Below, one piece after another: positions 8,148 to 15,936 of a DNA stretch of 18,380 nucleotides. Within the stretch, counting starts at the first letter, position 1. The number at the start of each line of letters is the position of its first letter. The DNA is from an uncultured Lachnospiraceae bacterium (GTDB lineage: Bacteria; Bacillota; Clostridia; Lachnospirales; Lachnospiraceae), in the NCBI GenBank assembly GCA_934352055.1, contig CAKRJY010000019.1, forward strand, positions 1 through 18,380, in the 5' to 3' direction. A model generated the notes under the pieces. That model had not been told where the DNA came from, did no database searches, and saw only the letters and a program-made list of their open reading frames with translations. Both the position numbers and the translations under genes were made by a program.

Positions 8148-9359
8148 TCATTCAACATTTTGCAATGCGTTTTTCTGACTAATCATCCACACCAGAAAAA
8201 TGATAGGAATGAACTTGTAATGTCCAAATGGTAGTCCAGAATAGACATTTTGAAAAATAGCTATTAAGGCATAGTATTGTGCAAATCTCACTGCCGAATC
8301 AGACTCGTTCTTCAATATCAATTTCACCGGGATAAGTAATGCCACATACAGGAAAAAGACTCCCCCCATAACTCCAAAATCCGAAAACGCTTCCAAGTAT
8401 GGGAAATCTATATCTTTATAGGCATATCCTTTTCCAAAAATAATTTCAAGTAGAGAGAACCTGTTCTGCATTTCGTATATCAGTGCATTTCTACTCGAAT
8501 TGCGTCCTGCACCCGAATTATATAAGCCATCAGCCTTTCCTAAATATCCTAAAACGCTGTTTTTTATCAACCCCCAAAAATCAGAAATTGCCGTAGAAAC
8601 AGCCGGAATTCTATTTAAAATTACGATCATAGCAACAAACAAAATGATTGCTGTCATAATAATTTTAAATAATTGCTTTACATTCACTTTCTTCTCTATC
8701 CTATAAAAATGAAGTATCAGCACAACCACAAATGAAATTAGTACTCCTTTCCTCGTGCATAAATACACATCAATTATTGAAAAGATAACGAATATATATC
8801 CAAGAACCTTTTCAACTATACTCAATGGCTTATAACATAAGAAAAAGACCAAAAAGCCAAATGCAATAACGGATAGCGTTAATCTATCAGATCCATTAGA
8901 AAGACGCATTATGGTAGTGAACTGTCTCAATCCGTTTGATGCCACCCAACATAACAGTGTTGCTCCTATTCCTAATAGCCACCATCCCAAACGTACAAAC
9001 GTTTCACCATCAAATGAATCACCGCTATTCCAATTCATCAGCATTAAAAAAGCAATGCAAAACCAAGTATATGCTGTTCCTGTCAGAGAATTAAACAATG
9101 CTGCGCCAGACCATGTTGCATACAATAAAACAAACAATTGATAAATTAGAATAACGAACATTTTTTTGTCCATAACAAAAAAATTCTTCTGTTCTCTACC
9201 GAATGGAACAAGTAAAAGAAGGCCTATCACAAACACTAAGTTTGTTGTGTTAAACGTTATAGATAATACCTCCATAAGAAGTCTTGATAGTTGAGTTCCA
9301 AACAAACATATTATTATTCCAAATTCTAATGCATGTCCATTTTTAGATCTAAGATTCAT
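8148..9359 (-). CDS. wzy: Wzy-like polysaccharide polymerase (O-antigen polymerase/ligase type)
   Basis: This 403-residue protein has about 10-12 hydrophobic helices and a large polar loop in the second half (about residues 270-320), which contains NSGAGRNSSRN and is followed by FGKGYAYKDIDFPYLEAFSDFGVMGG. The loop ahead of a GxG and a conserved acidic/aromatic stretch is the usual layout of Wzy polymerases. These join flipped repeat units on the outer face of the membrane. Sequence similarity in this family is low, so the call rests on topology, length and its place between glycosyltransferases in a locus with a flippase. The ATG at 9359 overlaps the previous stop (ATGA). A G6 run at 8362-8367 is in frame. 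Confidence 0.85.
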   Translation of the reverse strand: MNLRSKNGHALEFGIIICLFGTQLSRLLMEVLSITFNTTNLVFVIGLLLLVPFGREQKNFFVMDKKMFVILIYQLFVLLYATWSGAALFNSLTGTAYTWFCIAFLMLMNWNSGDSFDGETFVRLGWWLLGIGATLLCWVASNGLRQFTTIMRLSNGSDRLTLSVIAFGFLVFFLCYKPLSIVEKVLGYIFVIFSIIDVYLCTRKGVLISFVVVLILHFYRIEKKVNVKQLFKIIMTAIILFVAMIVILNRIPAVSTAISDFWGLIKNSVLGYLGKADGLYNSGAGRNSSRNALIYEMQNRFSLLEIIFGKGYAYKDIDFPYLEAFSDFGVMGGVFFLYVALLIPVKLILKNESDSAVRFAQYYALIAIFQNVYSGLPFGHYKFIPIIFLVWMISQKNALQNVE

Positions 9360-10525
9360 AACTTCACTTTCTCGCTTTCAATTGCATAGCCCGCGATTGC
9401 TTTATATGAGAATTTTTCCTTTCCTATTTCTGTTGCAACTCTTCGCATCTTATTACATGCCTCTGGCGATTCGATCAAATCACAAATCTTTTTCTCTATT
9501 TCTTTAACGCTGTCTTCCTTAAAAAATACTACATTACCACCACAGTCAACATGTGTAGTGCCTTCCCAATATTTACAAATCATTGGCTTTCCTTGCCCCA
9601 CAACTTGTTCCCAATAAACAGAATGTCTTCCTGGAAACACTACTAAATCAGCAATAGCAAAATAGTCGTATGATTGCTGCGTATTAGCCCAACTCACATA
9701 TCTCATCTTATTTTTATCTAATAGCGCATCAAATTTGTCTCGTATCTTATCCGAAACGGGGCCAAAAATAAGTAATTTGACATTATCCTTCTTAATATTA
9801 TTAATTGCTTCCATTAATAATAGAGTCTGCGTCTTCCATTCATCAATTTTTCCACCTGTAACGATCAAGAAATCGTCTTCAGTAATGCCTAGTTCATTTC
9901 TTACTCTTTGTTGATTTGCTAAAGTTCCTGCTCGTTCTACTTCTTCATCATCTGCTCCCATAACAAGAAGTTCACATTTTTCATTAGGGAGCTTGTATAT
10001 ATATCTTAAGAAATCAACTCTGGCTGGAAGCACGCCATAGAATTTAGTCGTATATGGTTCAATCATTTGTGCCATATACCGCCATACGATTTTATAGAAC
10101 GTAACTGCCAACTTACTTCTTGCGCTATTTGAAAAATCTGCATGATTATCTGTGAAAATCTTTACTGGATGAGTCTTTGCATACTTAACAATTTTATCAA
10201 TATCAAAGAATTGCAAGTTATGAACAAAAATAACTTCTGGAGCAATTTCCTCTATACCTTCATAAAAGCCCAAAAAACGCTTATATCGGTAAAATACATC
10301 CTTATCGCCCTTAATTGGTAGCCGATTAACACAGATATTATCTGCATTTACATAAGCATTATCACCAATATGTTTTTCAATTTTTCCGCCTTTGCTCCAT
10401 TCCCACTGTGAGGCTATCAAATGCACTTCATGCCCTGCCTTAGCCTGATACTTTGTCAACATATTTTCCTGATAATTAAAGCCATCTGTATATGGCCCTG
10501 TAACGCAAATGTGCAAAATTCTCAT
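9356..10525 (-). CDS. GT4-like glycosyltransferase with altered E-x7-E motif
   Basis: This 389-residue GT-B-type enzyme starts MRILHICVTGPYTDGFNYQ. Its N-terminal domain has VIFVHNLQFFDIDKIVKYA and IFTDNHADFSNSARSK. Its C-terminal domain has ELGITEDDFLIVTGGKIDEW and KLLIFGPVSD. Where typical GT4 enzymes carry E-x7-E, this one reads VVFPGRHSVYWEQVVGQGKP: only the second glutamate is obvious, so donor binding may be unusual. The same arrangement could belong to a lesser-known GT4 subgroup rather than a defect, as the frame is intact. The ATG at 10525 has GAGGAAG upstream. Its stop overlaps the start of the polymerase gene. It probably adds a sugar of the repeat unit; specificity is unknown. Confidence 0.85.
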   Translation of the reverse strand: MRILHICVTGPYTDGFNYQENMLTKYQAKAGHEVHLIASQWEWSKGGKIEKHIGDNAYVNADNICVNRLPIKGDKDVFYRYKRFLGFYEGIEEIAPEVIFVHNLQFFDIDKIVKYAKTHPVKIFTDNHADFSNSARSKLAVTFYKIVWRYMAQMIEPYTTKFYGVLPARVDFLRYIYKLPNEKCELLVMGADDEEVERAGTLANQQRVRNELGITEDDFLIVTGGKIDEWKTQTLLLMEAINNIKKDNVKLLIFGPVSDKIRDKFDALLDKNKMRYVSWANTQQSYDYFAIADLVVFPGRHSVYWEQVVGQGKPMICKYWEGTTHVDCGGNVVFFKEDSVKEIEKKICDLIESPEACNKMRRVATEIGKEKFSYKAIAGYAIESEKVKL

Positions 10526-10548
10526 GACTGCTTCCTCTAAATAATCCT

Positions 10549-11658
10549 TTATATTCTTTTCAGAAACACAGCTCGAATATGATTAATATAATTCTGCTGT
10601 GAATAATCTTCTTTACTTTTGTTTCTATTCACTATACTGCTCTTTTTAATTTTGGCATTATCACTATCAAGCAATTTATCATATGCATTTTTTACAGTAT
10701 AGGTGTTATCCATCACAATCCCGTTCACACCATCTTCCACAATATCCGGAATACCAGCATGATCTGTGGTAATGATAAACATTCCATTGCCCATTGCTTC
10801 TAGAATACTAATAGGCTGACCTTCATTCGGATATCTAGTAGGCAGTGCAAAGATATAACATTCCTTTAACAACTTCCGCTTTGCTTCTCCACCTACGATG
10901 CCGTGATATGTAACATAATCTTCCAGCTTATTGTCCCTTACATAGCTTTCAAAGTATTCTTTTTCGCTGTCCTCAAAAAACTTTCCTGCAAAGTCAAAAT
11001 GGAATCGTTTCTCTCCACCTGCGTCCACACGTTCTTTTTCTGCTTTCGCCATTTCCAGAACAAAAGGATAGCCTTTACTTCTGATAAAATTGCTCAACCA
11101 CAGGACATGAAGGACCTTCTTATTCTCTAAAGCAGCCAGCTTTTCTTCTATTTCTTGATCTGTGAGAAGATACTGGTCATCGACGCAGTTTTCCACAACA
11201 AAGATTTTGTCATCGTCAATCATTCCCTCAAAAATCTTCTTGAGAGACTTTGACAGAACAATTGCTCCAACGAGTTTTTTGATTGCCCTATAATTTGCTT
11301 TTCGCTGCCAGCTAGCCATATCGTTATCTACCAGCTGACGGTAATACCCACCGTGCAGATGAATCAAACATCTCTTATGCTGAAGTCCTAGCAACTTGAA
11401 GATCACTAAATCTCTTAAGTTACCGCCTTTTGTTTGACTGATAGTAAAATAGAACAAATCCGCTTTACACTTACCAATCTTCAGCAAATTCTTCAAAAAG
11501 TTTTGGTTGTTAGTAATATCTACTTTTTCAAATTCAAATTTTCCATCCAATTTCACAGCAGAGTTGAGTTCTGAATTATACAGTGTCTCAACCGCTTTGG
11601 ATAATCCATGCATCGGAGGTGGAAACTGTGCAATAAAACATACTTTATTTTTTTTCAT
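10549..11658 (-). CDS. GT4-family glycosyltransferase, translation probably coupled to acyltransferase B
   Basis: This 369-residue GT-B enzyme begins KVCFIAQFPPPMHGLSKAVE, the usual N-terminal glycine-rich entry of GT4 proteins. It has LIHLHGGYYRQLVDN, VLWLSNFIRSKGYPFVLEMA, FDFAGKFFEDSE and FALPTRYPNEGQPISILEAM, with an intact E-x7-E. It should add one sugar of the repeat unit. The ATG at 11658 lies inside the last 14 bases of acyltransferase B. I see no good ribosome binding site in front of it (GATGATTAAAA), so translation probably depends on ribosomes finishing acyltransferase B. As read, those ribosomes would stop about 430 bases earlier, at 12073. An A8 run (11648-11655) covers codons 2-4. 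Confidence 0.92.
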   Translation of the reverse strand: MKKNKVCFIAQFPPPMHGLSKAVETLYNSELNSAVKLDGKFEFEKVDITNNQNFLKNLLKIGKCKADLFYFTISQTKGGNLRDLVIFKLLGLQHKRCLIHLHGGYYRQLVDNDMASWQRKANYRAIKKLVGAIVLSKSLKKIFEGMIDDDKIFVVENCVDDQYLLTDQEIEEKLAALENKKVLHVLWLSNFIRSKGYPFVLEMAKAEKERVDAGGEKRFHFDFAGKFFEDSEKEYFESYVRDNKLEDYVTYHGIVGGEAKRKLLKECYIFALPTRYPNEGQPISILEAMGNGMFIITTDHAGIPDIVEDGVNGIVMDNTYTVKNAYDKLLDSDNAKIKKSSIVNRNKSKEDYSQQNYINHIRAVFLKRI

Positions 11659-12690
11659 TTTTAATCATCAAACTGCGGTTACCCACAATCACTCTCCAGA
11701 CATTTGGTATTTCTATGTTTATAAATCTAGCTAAATAGCTCAATGTAAAAATTATAAGTACTGGAACAGTTATATATGCCACCAGACCAACTACTATGTT
11801 TTTCCCTAGAGCAAGAAACATCAATTTTTCAATCGCACTTACAATGGAAAAATGAGTGCAATAAATAAACATCGAAGCTCCCCAAAACCACTTCTCAGTC
11901 GTTTCTTTTCTGCTAAAAATTGAAAACAACGCAACTGCTGTAAGGAACCGTGCAATATATAAAACGCTCCCTGTTGTTCCTTCATGCAGAACATACGAAA
12001 CTATTAACAGTATTGTAGCCACAAATAATATTATTTTCTCGTGTTCTATTACGAATTTGCTTCCGTATTTTCTCAGGTACCCCCCCCCATAAAAAACGGC
12101 GTCCACGCAGTAATAGATTGATATCCATAGCCCCCAAATGCGTTCCAGAGTATCAACATTGATATAACAACTAATGCCACTCCTTTATAGTTGAGTGCCC
12201 AATTTAGAACTATCCCTAAAATGCATAAACAAAACAGAACTCTTAAAAACCACAACGGTGCATAATTTGACATAATTATATCTTGAATCATATTTCTTGA
12301 ATCAAGTCTAACTGGTTTCATGTTCATCCTTGTTGATATTGCTGGAATATGCGTAATAACTGCAAAATAAAGCCAATTCAAAAAACTCCAAATAAAATAA
12401 GGAACAACTATCGAGCTTACTCTCTTTTTTACTTTTACAGCATAATCATTTAGGCTATTAAAGGCACTGAAGTACAGAAATCCAGAAATAAAGAAGAAAA
12501 TTGGAACTGCAACTTCCGTCATGTGCGTTATGGAATCTATTAATTTGTAAATAAATAGGTCTGCAGTACTTGTTAGTGCAATTTCTTGTGTGCCCAAACC
12601 GTTAAGCGGGTCAGAATGTCTCAACACAATCAAACAGCAACAAATAAACTGCAGTTCTGCTATTCCTGTAATCCTCTTTTTTATCTCCAT
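11645..12690 (-). pseudogene. Acyltransferase-3 membrane protein B, frameshifted at a G9 tract (probably phase OFF)
   Basis: As read, translation from the ATG at 12690 stops at 12073 after 205 residues, in Phe-Phe-Met-Gly-Gly-Gly-Thr. The remaining 140 or so residues continue in another frame to the stop at 11645. One additional G in the tract gives a continuous 348-residue protein reading FFMGGGYLRKYGSKF, which fits the family's conserved helix ending before a Tyr-Leu-Arg-Lys stretch. About ten hydrophobic helices are seen. The N-terminal block (ITGIAELQFICCCLIVLRHSD) keeps the family histidine, but the usual R-x10-H arginine is not in place. Relatives include WecH/OatA-like O-acetyltransferases that modify surface glycans. 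A GTG at 12699 overlapping the previous stop is an alternative start, but its spacing to AGAGG is too short. The 3' end overlaps the next glycosyltransferase. Confidence 0.87.
12080..12088 (-). repeat. G9 homopolymer tract at the acyltransferase B frame break
   Basis: Nine Gs begin with the third base of a Met codon and end inside a Gly codon. The frame then hits TGA two codons later. Ten Gs open the downstream frame (Gly-Gly-Gly-Tyr-Leu-Arg-Lys). The frame break between the two halves of the protein maps to this tract, as it does in acyltransferase A. Confidence 0.85.
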
Positions 12691-12695
12691 TTTCC

Positions 12696-13268
12696 TCACA
12701 ACCTCTTAATAACCCTCGCCGGATTTCCTGCAATCACACAGTTGTCCTCAAACTCACCACATACCACTGCACCGGCGCCGACAACGCAACCATCACCCAG
12801 CACTGTGCCCTTCAGAATTATGCTGTTGCACCCGATGAAGCAGTTCTTACCAATCTTAATTTCTCGACTCGGCACCAGGTCACTGTCACCACCATTTTCA
12901 TCTCGCAGCAGTTTGTTTCTTGCCTCTGCCTCGATGGGGTGGAAGTCGTTGTCCAGAATCTTGCAGTTACCACCGATGCAGGTGTTCTCACCAATTGTGA
13001 TCTTCTTTCGGGCGTAGATTGTTGCTCCACTTATCCCGACATTGTCTCCAATTTCAATCTCTGCTCCCGGAGCACGAGTCACAATAATTGTCCGGCTGTA
13101 AAGGCCAACCAGATTACTCAGAAAGCTGCTTTTGATCGTGACGTTCTCACCGATTTTCAGCTTGGCACCGCCCTTGTTAAAGATAATCGGCACGCCCTTC
13201 AGCAAGAGGTTCTTTCCATATTCAACTTTTGTCATCTTCATAACCAGCTTGAACCAGTTACTGTTCAT
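12696..13268 (-). CDS. Hexapeptide-repeat (left-handed beta-helix) acyltransferase
   Basis: This 190-residue cytoplasmic enzyme has repeated [I/V]-G-x4 hexapeptides (for example LKIGENVTI, IEIGDNVGI, ITIGENTCIGG, IKIGKNCFIG) forming a left-handed beta-helix. The loop has DNDFHP with the presumed catalytic His110, and the C-terminus has GNPARVIK (181-188) as in the CysE/WcaF/NodL group. It probably transfers acetyl from acetyl-CoA to a sugar or nucleotide-sugar precursor. The ATG at 13268 has an excellent AAAGGAGG site. It lies in the GC-richer part of the operon, and its stop is just ahead of acyltransferase B. Unlike the two membrane acyltransferases, it has no homopolymer tract and is intact. 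Confidence 0.92.
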   Translation of the reverse strand: MNSNWFKLVMKMTKVEYGKNLLLKGVPIIFNKGGAKLKIGENVTIKSSFLSNLVGLYSRTIIVTRAPGAEIEIGDNVGISGATIYARKKITIGENTCIGGNCKILDNDFHPIEAEARNKLLRDENGGDSDLVPSREIKIGKNCFIGCNSIILKGTVLGDGCVVGAGAVVCGEFEDNCVIAGNPARVIKRL

Positions 13269-13282
13269 ACCTCTCGCCTCCT

Positions 13283-14548
13283 TTACAGCTTCAGAATTTC
13301 TTCGGCATACTTTCTCACCGACACGTTTCTGGTCAGGTTCTTCTCCAGATTCTCACGGCCTCTGGCTCCCATTGCCTTCAACTCGCTATCTCCAGCATTC
13401 TCAATGAACCAGCGGATGTTCTCTTCGACCTTATCATACTCACCCGGCTCACAGCAAAGACCGCCATGTGTATCTTCAATCAGACACCGAACCTCGGAAC
13501 CCGCTTCGAGGACCCCTAATATCGGCTTCGAAGCGGCCATTATGCCGTATGCCTTAGATGGGCAGCTCACACCTTTAATGCCTTTCGCATTCACACACCA
13601 GTGAACATTGCCGGCGTTCAAAGAGTAGATAAGGTCAGCCTTATCCTGATACGGAATGAAAGTCACATTGTCCATGTGATGCTGCTTTACATAAAGCACC
13701 AACTTGTCCAGCACTGAGCCTGCACCAACAAATGCGAATACGACCTCTCGGCCATCGGCAGTCTTAGTGCCCGGTTTGATTCTCTCCACAACCTTGATTA
13801 GATTCTCAAGGTCATAGTACAGACCGATGTTGCCAGAGTACATGATGACGAATTTGCCATCAAGATCGTACTTCTTCTTGAAAGCCAGAACCCTCTCGTT
13901 ATTCTCATCCAACGGATAAATCTCGTTCTCATCGATCCAGTTGTTGATCATAACGGTCTTGGGAACCTTTTTGCCCTTGAAACGGTTCTCTACCGTCTCC
14001 ACCAGATCGCGACCGACTGTGATCACAAGGTCGCTGCGTTTGCAGCTAAACTTGTCGAACCACATCATGGCATCGGTAATAAACTTGCTCTTGGTGTAAC
14101 CAACCGCCAATACCTGTTCCGGGTTGAAATCTTGAATATTGTAGATGTACTTAGCGTGCTTTACCCACTTACCCCAAACACCCAGCAGACCGCCAAGGAT
14201 CGGAGGCTGAGAGATGGAGAACACATAGTCCATCTTGCCGACCTTAAAGGTCGCGCCCATTGCTCCAAAGAAATAGGAAACAATATTCTTGACACGGCTC
14301 TTCTTGTTGGTCTTGCTGAACTCCGGCACCCGGATTCTCAGCACCTTCACGCCGTTAATTTCTTCTTCGTAATATTTCTGTGTCTTATATTTATCTTCAA
14401 TGGTTCCTAAATAGCTGGGAACCACACAAATTACCGTAATATCAAACTTGTCCAACATGCCTTCTGCGAGTTCACGGAGAATCTGGCCTGTGGATGCAGT
14501 ATCAGGTATGTAGTAATGTGCATAAATCAGCAGTTTCTTTTTTGCCAT
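13283..14548 (-). CDS. WbuB-like GT4 glycosyltransferase
   Basis: This 421-residue protein has the WbuB/CapM-like layout: LLIYAHYYIPDTASTGQI at the N-terminus, ISQPPILGGLLGVWGK, and YIYNIQDFNPEQVLAVGY. The C-terminal domain has VIMYSGNIGLYYDLENLI, VFAFVGAGSVLDKL, NVTFIPYQDK and GVSCPSKAYGIMAASKPIL. The PSK-x-Y block replaces E-x7-E in this subgroup. It should transfer a sugar, in relatives often an N-acetylated deoxy sugar, to the lipid-linked chain. The ATG at 14548 has AGAGGGGAG upstream. It is second in the operon after ugd and shares that gene's higher GC content. Confidence 0.92.
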   Translation of the reverse strand: MAKKKLLIYAHYYIPDTASTGQILRELAEGMLDKFDITVICVVPSYLGTIEDKYKTQKYYEEEINGVKVLRIRVPEFSKTNKKSRVKNIVSYFFGAMGATFKVGKMDYVFSISQPPILGGLLGVWGKWVKHAKYIYNIQDFNPEQVLAVGYTKSKFITDAMMWFDKFSCKRSDLVITVGRDLVETVENRFKGKKVPKTVMINNWIDENEIYPLDENNERVLAFKKKYDLDGKFVIMYSGNIGLYYDLENLIKVVERIKPGTKTADGREVVFAFVGAGSVLDKLVLYVKQHHMDNVTFIPYQDKADLIYSLNAGNVHWCVNAKGIKGVSCPSKAYGIMAASKPILGVLEAGSEVRCLIEDTHGGLCCEPGEYDKVEENIRWFIENAGDSELKAMGARGRENLEKNLTRNVSVRKYAEEILKL

Positions 14549-14586
14549 CCTGCATCTCCCCTCTGTGTACTTCTCTACTCACACTA

Positions 14587-15813
14587 TTAGTCACGCTGGA
14601 AAATATCGCGTGTGTAAACCTTATCCTTCACATCATCCAGGCACTTATCGTAACGGTTTGCGATGATGGCGTTGCTCATTTCCTTGAACTTAGCCAGATC
14701 ATTGACTACAACAGAACCAAAGAAGGTATCACCGTCTTTCAGGGTCGGCTCGTAGATGATAACAGTTGCACCCTTGGCCTTAATACGCTTCATAACACCC
14801 TGGATAGAACTCTGACGGAAGTTATCGCTGTTACTCTTCATAGTCAAACGGTACACACCGATGGTCACAGATTTTTCCTGTTCCTTGTCGTACTCGTTAT
14901 CCTCGTCATAGCCGTAGTAACCAGCCAACTTCAGGACACGGTCGGCGATGAAGTCTTTACGAGTGCGGTTACTCTCGACAATTGCTTCGATCAAGTTCTC
15001 CGGCACATCTGCATAGTTCGCCAGCAACTGCTTGGTATCTTTCGGCAGGCAGTATCCGCCGTAGCCGAAGGACGGATTGTTGTAGTGGCTGCCGATACGA
15101 GGATCAAGGCAGACACCATTGATGATCTGCTGAGTGTTCAGACCTTTGCTCTCTGCATAGGTGTCCAGTTCATTGAAGTAAGCCACGCGCAGTGCCAGAT
15201 AGGTATTGGCAAACAGCTTAACAGCCTCTGCCTCAGTGAAGCCCATGAACAAAGTGTCGATATTCTCCTTGATAGCACCTTCCTGCAACAGACCAGCGAA
15301 CTCGTGTGCAGCTTCGACCAACCGCTCATCGTTCAGATCAGTGCCGACAATGATACGAGAAGGATACAGATTGTCATACAGTGCCTTGGACTCACGCAGG
15401 AACTCCGGGCTGAAGATGATGTTCTTGCTGTTGAACTTCACTCTTACACTTGCAGTGTAGCCAACCGGAATCGTGGACTTGATGACCATGATAGCGTTCG
15501 GATTGTACTCCATGACCAGCTTGATCACAGCCTCGACTGCGCTCGTGTCGAAATGCTGCGTGTGGCTGTCGTAGTTTGTAGGGGCCGCAATTACAACAAA
15601 GTCCGCATCAGAGTATGCAGCCTTTGCATCCAATGTTGCGGTCAGGTTCAAATCTTTCTCAGCCAGATATTTTTCGATATAGTCATCCTGAATCGGGGAC
15701 TTGCGGTTGTTGATCATGTCCACCTTCTCCGGGATAATATCCACAGCAGTCACCTGATGGTGCTGGGAGAGCAATGTGGCAATCGACAAGCCAACATAGC
15801 CCCCTGATGTCAA
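14587..15813 (-). CDS. ugd: UDP-glucose 6-dehydrogenase (HasB type), 5' end replaced
   Basis: The body matches HasB-type UDP-glucose dehydrogenases, which oxidise UDP-glucose to UDP-glucuronate with NAD+. It has ATPTN-like APTNYDS, KSTIPVGY, FSPEFLRESKALYDNLYPSR, EAVKLFANTYLALR (Lys199) and FGYGGYCLPKDTKQL with the catalytic Cys255. It ends KVYTRDIFQRD. The N-terminus is wrong: family members begin with about eight residues of the form MKIAVAGxG before YVG. Here homology starts abruptly at GGYVGLS, preceded by sequence without ATG or ribosome binding site and a TAA 13 codons before GYVG. The TTG at 15813 is only the longest possible start. The first Rossmann strand and the first Gly of GxGxxG are missing, so the product may be absent or inactive. 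No frame nearby encodes the lost residues. Confidence 0.85.
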   Translation of the reverse strand: MTSGGYVGLSIATLLSQHHQVTAVDIIPEKVDMINNRKSPIQDDYIEKYLAEKDLNLTATLDAKAAYSDADFVVIAAPTNYDSHTQHFDTSAVEAVIKLVMEYNPNAIMVIKSTIPVGYTASVRVKFNSKNIIFSPEFLRESKALYDNLYPSRIIVGTDLNDERLVEAAHEFAGLLQEGAIKENIDTLFMGFTEAEAVKLFANTYLALRVAYFNELDTYAESKGLNTQQIINGVCLDPRIGSHYNNPSFGYGGYCLPKDTKQLLANYADVPENLIEAIVESNRTRKDFIADRVLKLAGYYGYDEDNEYDKEQEKSVTIGVYRLTMKSNSDNFRQSSIQGVMKRIKAKGATVIIYEPTLKDGDTFFGSVVVNDLAKFKEMSNAIIANRYDKCLDDVKDKVYTRDIFQRD

Positions 15814-15846
15814 GATAGGGGCGAAAAAATTTTAAGAAAAAATCGC

Positions 15847-15908
15847 AAAAAAATAAGCCCTACAAGGCTTTCAGTCAGTTCTGAACCGACCTGAGCCTTG
15901 TAGGGCTT
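15847..15908 (-). terminator. Strong intrinsic terminator after abiEii
   Basis: A perfect 15-bp stem (AAGCCCTACAAGGCT with AGCCTTGTAGGGCTT) has a 24-base loop that contains a smaller GTTC/GAAC pairing. On the minus strand it is followed by seven Us. It should stop abiE transcription before ugd. The 28 bases between abiEii and the stem and the sequence down to 15814 show no other gene and no good promoter for ugd. Confidence 0.85.
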
Positions 15909-15936
15909 TACTCGCTATTCTATTTTCAATAGGTGC

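Noticed and set aside
8362..8367. G6 run on the coding strand in the wzy-like gene as a possible fourth phase-variable tract
   Set aside because: It is short, in frame, and encodes a normal Met-Gly-Gly stretch of a polymerase loop. Runs of six are far less prone to slip and are expected by chance.
11648..11655. A8 run at the start of the glycosyltransferase gene as another switch
   Set aside because: A runs of this length are common in AT-rich DNA with AAA lysine codons. Both overlapping genes are in frame here.
14494..15807. Long plus-strand open frame (437 codons) opposite ugd
   Set aside because: It is antisense to the strongly conserved ugd motifs, has no family resemblance, and crosses the intergenic gap. 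It is a codon-usage shadow of the GC-richer gene.
15818..15857. GGGG...TAAG stretch resembling a Tn3-family terminal repeat at the ugd junction
   Set aside because: It is 40 rather than 38 bases, mostly A-runs, and has no matching second end or transposase in the window. The likeness is too weak.
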